Shown: one piece after another, positions 1-7,770 of the stretch
Layout: each line of letters begins with the position of its first letter
Position numbering within the stretch: position 1 is the first letter of the stretch
Assembly (NCBI GenBank): GCA_035268885.1
Contig: DATFKA010000012.1
Location: 1-64,000, forward strand
Source of the DNA: DATFKA01 sp035268885
Lineage (GTDB): Bacteria; Bacteroidota; Bacteroidia; Chitinophagales; Saprospiraceae
DNA length: 64,000 nt
Direction: 5' to 3'
Notes under the pieces: model-generated
What the model was told of the DNA's origin: nothing
Database searches by the model: none
What the model saw: only the letters and a program-made list of their open reading frames with translations
Program-made: the position numbers and the translations under genes

Positions 1-597
1 CCCAATCAGTTTGGGCATTTTCAGTTCCCAGGGCATACCGGCCATGACATCCACGGCATCTGCGCCACCGACACCAATCGCGACCATACCCAGGCCACCG
101 CCATTAGGGGTGTGGGAGTCCGTACCAATCATCATACCACCGGGAAAAGCGTAATTCTCCAGTACGATCTGGTGAATAATCCCCGCACCGGGCTTCCAGA
201 AGCCAATCCCGTATTTATTGGATACTGAAGCCAGGAAGTCGTATACTTCTTTGTTGACATCGTTCGCTACTGCTAAATCTTTATCGGCGCCTACTTCCGC
301 CTGGATCAGGTGGTCGCAGTGTACCGTGGAAGGCACGGCTACTTTATCTCTACCGGCCATCATGAATTGGAGGAGTGCCATCTGAGCAGTGGCATCCTGC
401 ATCGCCACTCGATCCGGGGCAAAGAAGACGTAATCTTTACCACGGTTATAGTTTTGCAGAGGAGATTCCTCGTGGAGGTGGGTATATAGAATTTTTTCCG
501 ACAAGGTGAGTGGGCGGCCCAGTTCTTTTCTGACCGCTTCAATTTTTTTGGGTAAGGCATCGTAGTGTGCCTTAATCATATCAATATCGAATGGCAT
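1..597 (-). CDS. acn: Aconitate hydratase, N-terminal part (runs off the window)
   Basis: Interconverts citrate and isocitrate in the TCA cycle using a [4Fe-4S] cluster in the cytoplasm. Only the first 199 codons are present; the reading frame is open to base 1. Visible aconitase signatures are PDRVAMQDATAQM (residues 61-73), HCDH (93-96) and GTDSHTPNGGG (158-168), the last holding the substrate-binding Asp-Ser-His. The start at 597 is the ATG directly before FDIDMIKAHYDALP, which resembles mitochondrial-type aconitase N-termini. The gene is divergent from the GMC oxidoreductase gene across a 399 bp gap. The cluster-binding cysteines, expected further downstream, are outside the window. Identity is secure. 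Confidence 0.95.
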   Translation of the reverse strand, partial: MPFDIDMIKAHYDALPKKIEAVRKELGRPLTLSEKILYTHLHEESPLQNYNRGKDYVFFAPDRVAMQDATAQMALLQFMMAGRDKVAVPSTVHCDHLIQAEVGADKDLAVANDVNKEVYDFLASVSNKYGIGFWKPGAGIIHQIVLENYAFPGGMMIGTDSHTPNGGGLGMVAIGVGGADAVDVMAGMPWELKMPKLIG

Positions 598-996
598 ACG
601 TGTAATTGGATTTATTAGTTTAATTAATTAGTTCAGGCGCTGAAAATTGCTTACAAATGTAAGAAAAGATCGCTTTACGACCTAATATATAGAATTCTAT
701 ACCCTTACCTTTTGTTCAGGCGCCAGTACGTATTTGTTAAACAGTAGAAAGCCAAGAAAAGATGAGGGAATAAAGCGATAAGAATAGGCAGATCGTCGAC
801 TTAGAGCGATCTTTGGTCGTCAAGCTGGCTTTCGGTGTAATATTTTGCATTAAAAAAACATTCAAACAATAATTTTTCAATATCTTTCCATTTCAAATCC
901 AATAGACCCTATCCTAATCCTATACTTACTACGTAGACTTTATCTCGGCATAAAGTCCATTGATCGAACATTATTTCTTAAATAAACGAAACTTAG
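598..996. other. Divergent intergenic region between aconitase and GMC oxidoreductase
   Basis: A 399 bp AT-rich spacer with no convincing ORF. It must hold the promoters of both flanking genes. On the minus strand a TACATTTG box (654-661) lies 57 bases from the aconitase start; no good promoter match was found for the plus-strand gene. No repeat element or RNA gene was seen. Confidence 0.6.
654..661 (-). promoter_or_regulatory. Possible -7 box of the aconitase promoter
   Basis: The minus strand reads TACATTTG, a match to the Bacteroidota -7 consensus TAnnTTTG. No TTTG box is found 19-20 bases upstream, so support is partial. The same TACATTTG box precedes the NifU-type gene (13972-13979). 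Confidence 0.35.
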
Positions 997-2715
997 ATGT
1001 ATTTCAATTCGCAAGGCAAAGAAGAAGTTACTTACGATGCGATTGTGGTTGGTTCTGGTATTAGTGGCGGCTGGGCTGCTAAGGAACTAACCGAAAAAGG
1101 TTTAAAAACCATCGTATTAGAACGTGGCCGGATGATTAAACACGGTGATTATCCGACCGCCAGCAAAGACCCCTGGGACTTTGAGTACCGGGGCCGCCTT
1201 CCACAGGAGGTCATCGATAAAGACTATCCCAAACAAAACCGTACCGGATATACTACCGCCGAGGCGCACGTACACCATTTTGTCAAAGACAGTGAACACC
1301 CCTACAATGAGGTGAAGCGCTTTGACTGGATGCGCGGCTATCAGGTCGGAGGACGTTCGCTGGTCTGGGGTCGCCAATCCTATCGCCTGAGTCCAATGGA
1401 CTTTGAGGCCAATGGCAAAGAAGGTGTCGCCGTCGACTGGCCCATCAGCTACCAGGATTTAGCGCCCTGGTACAGCTACGCGGAGCGCTTTGCCGGTATC
1501 AGTGGTTCAAAAGAAGGCCTGAAGCAACTCCCCGACGGTGAGTTCCTGACGCCCTTTGACCTGAACTGTGTCGAGAAAACAGCCAAAGAACGCATCGAGA
1601 AGGCTTTTCCCGAAAGGAACCTGATCATCGGCCGTACAGCACACCTGTCGGAGCCAAACCCGGAAATCCACCAGGGACGTGGCCAGTGCCAGACGCGAAA
1701 CCGCTGTATGCGTGGTTGCCCCTACGGGGCTTACTTTAGCAGTAACTCTGCTACCCTACCCGCCGCCGAGCGCACGGGGAACCTGACCATCCGTCCTTTC
1801 TCCATCGTTGCTTCTATCCTCTATGATAAGGAGACCGGAAAAGCGACGGGCGTACAGGTCATCGATACGGAAACTAAAGAAACGCACGAATACTACGCCA
1901 AGGTGATCTTCTTGTGTGCCTCCGCAGTACACTCCGCCAAGATCCTGATGCAGTCCAAGTCGGATGCTTTCCCGGACGGTATCGGTGCTTCCAGCGGTGA
2001 GTTGGGTCACAACCTGATGGACCACCACTTCCGCCTGGGTGCCAGTGGTCGCTTCGACGGCTACGAAGATCAGTACTATAAAGGACGACGCCCAACGGGC
2101 TTCTATATCCCGCGTTTCCGCAATATCAGTGCCGATACGAAGATGCCCTTCCTACGTGGCTACGGTTACCAGGGAAGTGCCAGCCGTACCAACTGGTCGC
2201 GCGGTATTGCCGAATTAGACGCCATGGGAGCCGATCTGAAAGCCAAGCTGATGGATCCGGGGTACTGGCGTATGGGCATGACCGCCTTTGGCGAATGCCT
2301 GCCCTACCACGAAAATAAAATGATGCTCGACTACGACAAGCTCGACGATTGGGGCTTACCCACCGTTACTTTCGACGCGGAGTGGAAAGAGAACGAAATG
2401 GAAATGCGCAAGGACATGACCGCGGCGGCCGCCGAAATGCTGGAGGCTGCTGGCTTTAAGGACGTTCAGGAATACGACGCTGGTTCATGGCCAGGCCTGG
2501 GTATCCACGAGATGGGTACGGCACGTATGGGTCGCGACCCCAAGACCTCCGTCCTGAATAAGTGGAATCAGGTGCACGAAGTACCCAACGTCTACGTGAC
2601 GGACGGTGCCGCCATGACTTCCGCCGGTTGTCAAAACCCTTCTTTGACCTATATGGCCCTGACGGCCCGCGCTGCGGACCACGCAGTGAAGGAGTTGAAG
2701 AAGATGAATATGTAA
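997..2715 (+). CDS. GMC-family FAD-dependent oxidoreductase (gluconate/glucose dehydrogenase-like catalytic subunit), copy 1
   Basis: Predicted flavin dehydrogenase oxidising a sugar or alcohol; the substrate is unknown. The N-terminus carries an FAD-binding VVGSGISGGWAAKEL segment (GxGxxG at residues 19-24), and the C-terminus the GMC signature region with HEMGTARMG and CQNPSLTYMAL. Cys231, Cys237 and Cys241 form C-x5-C-x3-C (CQTRNRCMRGC), the spacing of the [3Fe-4S] ligands in direct-electron-transfer FAD glucose dehydrogenase, so an Fe-S centre is inferred. There is no signal peptide; export would depend on the Tat-type partner gene downstream (3005-3577). At 572 residues it is full length. 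A close paralogue lies at 61055-62752. No cytochrome c gene is adjacent. Confidence 0.9.
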   Translation: MYFNSQGKEEVTYDAIVVGSGISGGWAAKELTEKGLKTIVLERGRMIKHGDYPTASKDPWDFEYRGRLPQEVIDKDYPKQNRTGYTTAEAHVHHFVKDSEHPYNEVKRFDWMRGYQVGGRSLVWGRQSYRLSPMDFEANGKEGVAVDWPISYQDLAPWYSYAERFAGISGSKEGLKQLPDGEFLTPFDLNCVEKTAKERIEKAFPERNLIIGRTAHLSEPNPEIHQGRGQCQTRNRCMRGCPYGAYFSSNSATLPAAERTGNLTIRPFSIVASILYDKETGKATGVQVIDTETKETHEYYAKVIFLCASAVHSAKILMQSKSDAFPDGIGASSGELGHNLMDHHFRLGASGRFDGYEDQYYKGRRPTGFYIPRFRNISADTKMPFLRGYGYQGSASRTNWSRGIAELDAMGADLKAKLMDPGYWRMGMTAFGECLPYHENKMMLDYDKLDDWGLPTVTFDAEWKENEMEMRKDMTAAAAEMLEAAGFKDVQEYDAGSWPGLGIHEMGTARMGRDPKTSVLNKWNQVHEVPNVYVTDGAAMTSAGCQNPSLTYMALTARAADHAVKELKKMNM

Positions 2716-2721
2716 GCAATT

Positions 2722-2761
2722 CATCCCCCTGTATCCCCCTTCAAAGGGGGTTAGGGGGATG
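2722..2761. repeat. G/C-run palindrome, possible terminator
   Basis: CATCCCCCT at 2722-2730 pairs with AGGGGGATG at 2753-2761, and an inner CCCCCTT/AAGGGGG pair lies between them, giving a long hairpin 7 bases after the GMC stop codon. No U-run follows. It may act as a terminator or be a REP-like palindrome. Confidence 0.55.
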
Positions 2762-2796
2762 GAAAACAAAGATTTAGCAAAAAAAAATTTAAAAGC

Positions 2797-2968
2797 GACG
2801 TTGTTTAAAAACTCCTCAATGCGCCCTTGATAACACATTGAAAGCCAATACGGCAGCTCTTTTTTCCCTTCGTCCGCCTGAGGCGGATGGCTACAAGAAA
2901 AAAAAGCAGCTTTGTCTTGACTTCCAAACCGTTACTAATCATCACATCAGGAATTCTTAAACAACTTC
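2797..2968. repeat. Hairpin element family A (MITE-like), copy 1
   Basis: About 172 bp bounded by imperfect inverted ends (left GACGTTGTTTAA, right TTAAACAACTTC). The two halves are imperfect reverse complements of each other around a short central palindrome, TCCGCCTGAGGCGGA, so the whole unit can fold as one long hairpin. It is closely similar to 39297-39466 over its full length and shares its core (ACACATTGAAAGCCAATACG) with 23269-23339. There is no ORF inside. It lies between the GMC gene and its subunit 3 gene. Confidence 0.8.
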
Positions 2969-3004
2969 AGCTAAATCATCAATTTGAATAAAAACCAAAA
3001 AATT

Positions 3005-3577
3005 ATGAATCGCAGAAATGCATTAAAATATACCGGACTGGCCTTTGGTTATGCCGCCACGGCCGGCACACTGGCCACGATGATGCAAAGTTGTCAGGCC
3101 GACGTGAATAGCGACGGCTGGTCGCCCAGTACACTAAGTAGCGATCAGGTAAAAATGATTGGAGAAGTAGCAGAGACTCTACTCCCGGCTACGGATACCC
3201 CAGGCGCTAAGGATGTGATGGTACACCGCTACATCGATAGCTGGCTGACGGGTTATCTGAATGATGAGAACCGCCAGGAAGCCGTAGCGTCCATCGAAAC
3301 GTTGGAAGCCTACCTAAATGAAGCAGGTTCCAAGAAGTTTACAAACCTGAGTGCCGAAGAGCAGATGGATATCCTGAGTAAGCTCAATAAGGAAGCCATT
3401 AATGCCGAAGCGCCCAATCCGGTGCAGCAGGCCTACCTCAGCTTGAAAGGACAGGTCATCAATACTTATTTCACCTCTGAGAAAGTGGGGGAAGAAGTAC
3501 TGGCTTACTTGCCCGTACCCGGACCTTTCCAATCCTGTATTCCATACGAAGAGGTCGGTAGAGTGTATTCGCTATAG
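3005..3577 (+). CDS. Gluconate 2-dehydrogenase subunit 3 family protein, copy 1
   Basis: Small partner subunit of a GMC-type dehydrogenase. The ATG at 3005 is preferred to an upstream TTG (2984) because it gives a clean Tat-like leader: MNRRNALKYTG, then a hydrophobic stretch, then MMQSC, so a twin-arginine lipoprotein signal is plausible. In the related FAD glucose dehydrogenase, this subunit is the 'hitchhiker' whose Tat signal carries the leaderless catalytic subunit across the membrane. The rest of the 190-residue protein is mostly helical and ends in a Pro/Tyr-rich tail. The 289 bp gap to the GMC gene contains two hairpin structures, unlike the 27 bp gap of the second pair. Confidence 0.85.
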   Translation: MNRRNALKYTGLAFGYAATAGTLATMMQSCQADVNSDGWSPSTLSSDQVKMIGEVAETLLPATDTPGAKDVMVHRYIDSWLTGYLNDENRQEAVASIETLEAYLNEAGSKKFTNLSAEEQMDILSKLNKEAINAEAPNPVQQAYLSLKGQVINTYFTSEKVGEEVLAYLPVPGPFQSCIPYEEVGRVYSL

Positions 3578-3604
3578 CTTTTAGCATCCACTTTCGTGGA
3601 AAAG

Positions 3605-3642
3605 ACGGTCAATTGGGGCTTTTGCTCCGCTTGACCGTTTTT
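3605..3642. terminator. Bidirectional terminator between subunit 3 and LysE genes
   Basis: ACGGTCAA (3605-3612) pairs with TTGACCGT (3631-3638), with an inner GGGGC/GCTCC pair, followed by a run of T on the plus strand and preceded by A-rich sequence. It sits between two convergent genes. Confidence 0.8.
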
Positions 3643-3646
3643 CACT

Positions 3647-4261
3647 TTAGGTCAACACATTCACAATCGTCATAATGGCCAGTACTAAAAACAGACCACT
3701 CAAAATATAATTGATGTTCCGCGCCACGAACTGTATACGGCGCTGGATAAATTCTGCAAACAAGATATAGAGGAAAAAAAGCAGAAAAGCACCCGCCACC
3801 GCTCCGAAGGCAAAGATAAAGTTGTGGGGAGCGCTGGTTTGTAACCAGCCGTTGGCCTCCATCGTGGTGCTGTAGCCCAAAAAGAAGGGAATCGCCAGCA
3901 TATTCATGGACGACATACTGGCGCCGGCGACGTAGCTATTGCGATTGACTTTTTTGTCCTGTACATTCACCTTGGCCGTCGCCTGTCGGTAAAACCAAAA
4001 GGCTAACCCGAGGAAAACTACGATGCCCGCGTAAGTCAGATTCTCCACAATTTGTGGATTCTGGGCCAGATATTTGGCAAAAGTCACCGCCAGTAAAGCC
4101 TGGATCAAAATGATACTCACCGCTCCCAGTACAAAGAGGGTAGCCTCGCGGCGATTCATTTCAATACTGCGCTTCAGCGCGGTCATGTTGAGCATACCCG
4201 GCGGCACAAAGCCGACAAAGGCGACTAACATGGCCAATAAAAATGTGATCAAATATTCCAT
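3647..4261 (-). CDS. LysE family transporter
   Basis: Inner-membrane exporter of the LysE/RhtB superfamily, which usually exports amino acids; the substrate here is unknown. The roughly 204-residue protein has about six hydrophobic segments, and the N-terminal VGFVPPGMLNMTALKRS region matches the conserved LysE motif (Pro-Pro-Gly in place of the more common PGP). ATG at 4261 (MEYLITF) is preferred to the in-frame TTG at 4270. Convergent with the subunit 3 gene and divergent from the methyltransferase-like gene. Confidence 0.85.
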   Translation of the reverse strand: MEYLITFLLAMLVAFVGFVPPGMLNMTALKRSIEMNRREATLFVLGAVSIILIQALLAVTFAKYLAQNPQIVENLTYAGIVVFLGLAFWFYRQATAKVNVQDKKVNRNSYVAGASMSSMNMLAIPFFLGYSTTMEANGWLQTSAPHNFIFAFGAVAGAFLLFFLYILFAEFIQRRIQFVARNINYILSGLFLVLAIMTIVNVLT

Positions 4262-4372
4262 ATATTTCAATTTAGTGCAAAAATAATAAAGTGTACCAAT
4301 TCCTTATGTGATGGAGTACACCTTACATTTTTAGTACGACAACTATCCCTTCTGCTTTTGCGTTTAAAAACC

Positions 4373-5305
4373 ATGATGCGATATTTGCTCACTTTGCTGG
4401 CCTTGATAGGGGTAAGTCTGGTTTTCGCCCAAAAGGAAATCCCACCGCGTTTTGCCAACGAGCAAGAACTAACTCAAAACCTACGTCGCCTGAGCCAGGA
4501 ACAAGCCGCCATTGACCTTCTCGCACCACTCATTCAGCTAAAGGATTCTCCCAGTGCGCAGAGTGCGCTACGCTTAGCGCTGACTACCCTTAAAGCGGAA
4601 GGAGTGCCTGTACTAGCCGAAGCCCTGAATCGTATCGAAAAGCACCGAAAAATAAATGCTTCCAACAAAAAGGAAACGCTGGCCCGAGAGGCCCAATACT
4701 TAGATGTAGGAAAACAAATTACTCAACTACAGACCTTACAGACCTTATTAAAAAACAATACCACCGAAAACATAGACGTCCAGACAGAACTGAATTTTTA
4801 TCAGCTTCGCCCAGACATGCGTATTGCCGAACTGGGCGCCGGTGATCCCGCTTTCGCTAAACAATTACTCAAAAAACTTACACCTGAGCATTATTACCTC
4901 AATGATATCGATCCGTTGGCCGTCCAAATGATGAGCGACTTCTTCCACCTTTGGTCAGAAAAAACGGGAGCCGTTCCCATTTTAGGCGAAAGCCATAGCA
5001 CCCAACTGGAAGGACAAAATCTGGATGCCATTATTATCCGAAATGCCCTACATCATTTTGATGAACTTCCCGCTATGTTGGCCTCCATTCAGACGAGCCT
5101 GGCACCGGAGGGCAAACTACTGCTTAAAGAAACCTTTACGGAATCCTGTTACGGGTTATGCTGCCCCGATCTTCGGCCCGAAGCCGAGCTGCTCCAGGCA
5201 CTGGAAAAGGCTGGTTTTAGACTGCACCGCCGCTCCGCCATTTACGAAGAAACCGCTACCTGGCATTTATTGGAATTTTTCACCCCCAAAAATCCGCATC
5301 ATTAA
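4373..5305 (+). CDS. Exported class I SAM-dependent methyltransferase-like protein
   Basis: The C-terminal half has methyltransferase motifs: motif I IAELGAGDP, an acidic YLNDIDP after the second strand, LDAIIIRNALHHF (motif IV region) and a LAPEGKLLLKE strand typical of class I enzymes. The N-terminus (MMRYLLTLLALIGVSLVFAQ) looks like a cleavable signal peptide and is followed by about 110 residues of helical sequence of unknown function. ATG 4373 is chosen over a TTG at 4358. A SAM enzyme outside the cytoplasm would lack an obvious cofactor supply, so the signal may instead act as a membrane anchor, or the fold may have another role. Convergent with the MATE gene, with 8 bases between the stop codons. 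Confidence 0.75.
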   Translation: MMRYLLTLLALIGVSLVFAQKEIPPRFANEQELTQNLRRLSQEQAAIDLLAPLIQLKDSPSAQSALRLALTTLKAEGVPVLAEALNRIEKHRKINASNKKETLAREAQYLDVGKQITQLQTLQTLLKNNTTENIDVQTELNFYQLRPDMRIAELGAGDPAFAKQLLKKLTPEHYYLNDIDPLAVQMMSDFFHLWSEKTGAVPILGESHSTQLEGQNLDAIIIRNALHHFDELPAMLASIQTSLAPEGKLLLKETFTESCYGLCCPDLRPEAELLQALEKAGFRLHRRSAIYEETATWHLLEFFTPKNPHH

Positions 5306-5313
5306 ATCATCCC

Positions 5314-6669
5314 CTATCCAGCTGAGGGGATCAGTTCAATACGTTTGCCCTTTTTGGCTAAATACCAGTAAGAAATGAGGGCCGCTCCCAGATCAGCAAT
5401 CGGGAAAGCCATCCAAACGCCGGTGAGGTTAAATAGTAATGGAAGTAAGAGTACCAAGGGAATTAAAAAGAACCCTTGTTTGGTCAGGGCCAGTAGCAAA
5501 GCGGAGGTTGCCTTCCCAATGGCTTGGAAGTAGGCAGAGCCCAATAGACTAAAGGCCAGCAATGGTGTCGCCAGGAAAGAGAGTCGCATTGCGGGAATAG
5601 TGGCCTCAATCAGCGCCTGGTCTTCGGTAAAAATGCGTACGATGTAGGGTGCTCCCAGCATGATACCGGCAAAAATTCCCATCGCAATTAAAGAGGCGGA
5701 ACGAACACTGATATTTATAATCTTATTGACGCGACCTTCCAATTCTGCACCGTGATTGTAGCCGACAATCGGCACGAAACCCTGGGTGATTCCCAAAACC
5801 GGGAAGTTGGCAAACATCATTACCCGGTTAATGATCCCATAGGTAGATAGTCCTAATTCCCCACCGTAAGCGAACAAAGTGTTATTTAATACAATTGATA
5901 ACAAACTGATGGTACCCTGCCGGGCCAGTGTCACCGAACCGATCGCGAAGATCTCCCGAATCAGTCGCCAATCGGGAATTAAATGCCTCAGCTGAATTTT
6001 CAACTCTCCCTTACCAAAGATAAAGTATATAATGGTATACGCCGCACTGGCCATATAAGAAATCGCCGTAGCCCAGGCGGCCCCTTCAATCCCCATATCC
6101 AGCGCAATAATTAAAATGGGATCTAAAATGATATTCCCCACCGCCGGAATAACCAGGATAAACATGGCCACGCGGGGATAACCCTCCGCACGGATAATGT
6201 TATTACTCATCATCGCCCAGGCCAAAAAGGGGACACCGTATAACACAATGCGAAAATATTCCCGAGCCGGACCAAGGGCTTCTCCTTTTCCACCGAATAA
6301 CATCAGGATTTCATCCATGAAATAAAATCCCAACAGCATAAATAAAACGGCCAGCGTAGAAGTGAGCATGACCTGATTGCCAAAAGTGCGAAAGGCTTTT
6401 TGATCATTGTCCTTCCCAAAGGAACGGGAGATAATCGAAGCACCACCAATACCAATCGCCATCCCTATACTAGAAATCAAAAAGGTAATGGGCATGACCA
6501 CCGTAATGGCGGCAATCCCCATAGCACCCACCCAGCGACCAACGAATATCGTATCCACAATACCGTAGATAGACATGACCAAAATACCTATGGAGGCCGG
6601 TATGGCTTGCTGACGCAGTAATTTACCCAGTGGAGCCGTTCCGAACTCTTCCCTTTTCTTTGGTGACAT
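5314..6669 (-). CDS. MATE family efflux transporter
   Basis: Multidrug and toxic-compound extrusion antiporter of the inner membrane, expected to use a Na+ or H+ gradient. The 451-residue length and about twelve hydrophobic helices in two similar halves fit the family. The N-terminus shows LLRQQAIPASIGILVMSIYGIVDT and FVGRWVGAMGIAAITVVMP, typical of MATE helices 1-2. The substrate cannot be predicted. It stands alone on the minus strand. Confidence 0.93.
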   Translation of the reverse strand: MSPKKREEFGTAPLGKLLRQQAIPASIGILVMSIYGIVDTIFVGRWVGAMGIAAITVVMPITFLISSIGMAIGIGGASIISRSFGKDNDQKAFRTFGNQVMLTSTLAVLFMLLGFYFMDEILMLFGGKGEALGPAREYFRIVLYGVPFLAWAMMSNNIIRAEGYPRVAMFILVIPAVGNIILDPILIIALDMGIEGAAWATAISYMASAAYTIIYFIFGKGELKIQLRHLIPDWRLIREIFAIGSVTLARQGTISLLSIVLNNTLFAYGGELGLSTYGIINRVMMFANFPVLGITQGFVPIVGYNHGAELEGRVNKIINISVRSASLIAMGIFAGIMLGAPYIVRIFTEDQALIEATIPAMRLSFLATPLLAFSLLGSAYFQAIGKATSALLLALTKQGFFLIPLVLLLPLLFNLTGVWMAFPIADLGAALISYWYLAKKGKRIELIPSAG

Positions 6670-6782
6670 AGTGGTGATTTGCTGAATAGAACGTGAAGCT
6701 AGTTAATTAGTTGTACCTACATGAAAGGAATAGATTAACGGGATGCTGAGGTAGACCAAATACCTGTGGAGGGGTTTTGGGC

Positions 6783-6829
6783 GAAGCAGGAGCTTCATCC
6801 CAGCGGGGTTCGGTCGAAGCTCCTGCTTC
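6783..6829. repeat. Paired GAAGCAGGAGCTTC palindromes forming a hairpin
   Basis: GAAGCAGGAGCTTC (6783-6796) and its exact reverse complement GAAGCTCCTGCTTC (6816-6829) form a 14 bp stem with a 19-base loop. The same 14-mer recurs at 13284-13297 and 37843-37856. The site is between ComF and MATE, both on the minus strand, and may also terminate ComF transcription. Confidence 0.7.
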
Positions 6830-6844
6830 AACCGGGAATACACC

Positions 6845-7546
6845 TCAATACATCGCAATGGCCAGCGCAACCATACTCACCTGGGTATCGGGCAGCTCCA
6901 GGATGGGCAGGGCGCAGGCCTCCAGGGTAGCGCCGGAGGTCATCACATCGTCAACCAGCAGTACGTGTTTGCCTTGTAGGACCTCGGGCTGCCGGAGGGC
7001 AAAAGCGCCATCGATACTCTGCAGACGCTCTAATCTTGATTTTCGGGTAAGGGTCTCGGTATGTTTCTGTCTAGATAGGGCTTGCGGATATAGGGGTCTT
7101 TGCAGCGTATCGGCCAGTCCCCTGGCAATCATTGCGGCCTGATTGTAGCCGCGTTGTTTATAACGTTTCCAGTGTAGAGGCACCGGAACAATCACGTCCA
7201 CCTCTTGAAAGTGAGGCGTCTGCGCCAATTGCCGACCATAGATGCGCCCCCACCGAAAACCAATTTGTCGCTTATTCGCATATTTCAGCTGGTGAATCAA
7301 CTGCTGAGCACTACCGGCTTTCACAAAATAAAAACAGGCCGCACCGTAAGTGAGGGGCACTCTACCCCAAAAACGCTGAGTGAAGAGATTATCTGTTGAT
7401 TCATGTAAAGTCGTGTAGGGAAGTGCTTGCTGACAAGATAAACACAAGTGCATATCCATGTTGGGTAAGGTAGTCTGGCAACATAGGCAAAGATTAGGAA
7501 AGAATAGCCCCAACAAATCCTGACTGGCTCGAATCAGTGCTTGCAT
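6845..7546 (-). CDS. comF: ComF family protein (phosphoribosyltransferase fold)
   Basis: ComF proteins support uptake or processing of transforming DNA in competent bacteria; the biochemical role is poorly known. The protein has an N-terminal zinc-finger-like cysteine set (CLCC and CLSC, within the first 55 residues) and the C-terminal PRPP-loop motif HVLLVDDVMTSGATL of type I phosphoribosyltransferases. ATG at 7546 (MQALIRASQDLLG) is chosen; the frame is open a further 25 codons upstream, but that extension is unlike the family. It lies downstream of degQ, with a strong terminator between them. Confidence 0.88.
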   Translation of the reverse strand: MQALIRASQDLLGLFFPNLCLCCQTTLPNMDMHLCLSCQQALPYTTLHESTDNLFTQRFWGRVPLTYGAACFYFVKAGSAQQLIHQLKYANKRQIGFRWGRIYGRQLAQTPHFQEVDVIVPVPLHWKRYKQRGYNQAAMIARGLADTLQRPLYPQALSRQKHTETLTRKSRLERLQSIDGAFALRQPEVLQGKHVLLVDDVMTSGATLEACALPILELPDTQVSMVALAIAMY

Positions 7547-7647
7547 AAATAATAGTTTGTGGGTGCTATGCTTGAACTGATCTAAAGAAAAACAAAAGCC
7601 CGGAATAAAGCAAGATACCATTTGTCATCAGAACGGCATATGGCACC

Positions 7648-7684
7648 AAAAAAAACGCCTGCCTCGCCAAGGCAAGACAGACGC
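7648..7684 (-). terminator. Rho-independent terminator of the DegQ gene
   Basis: On the minus strand a GC-rich stem (GTCTGTCTTGCC with GGCGAGGCAGGC, a few G-T pairs) is followed by eight T residues. It lies between degQ and comF, so the two are probably separate transcripts. Confidence 0.75.
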
Positions 7685-7770
7685 ATCAAAACAAAACGAA
7701 AAACCAACTTTAAACAAGTATTTTCTTCCGGGGCAATTTCTTGTACTTAGTAACGTAAATTATTCCTTAT

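Noticed and set aside
5309..5331. ATCCCCT/AGGGGAT hairpin between the methyltransferase-like and MATE genes
   Set aside because: The stem overlaps the MATE coding end, and there is no T-run on either strand, so a terminator claim was not supported.
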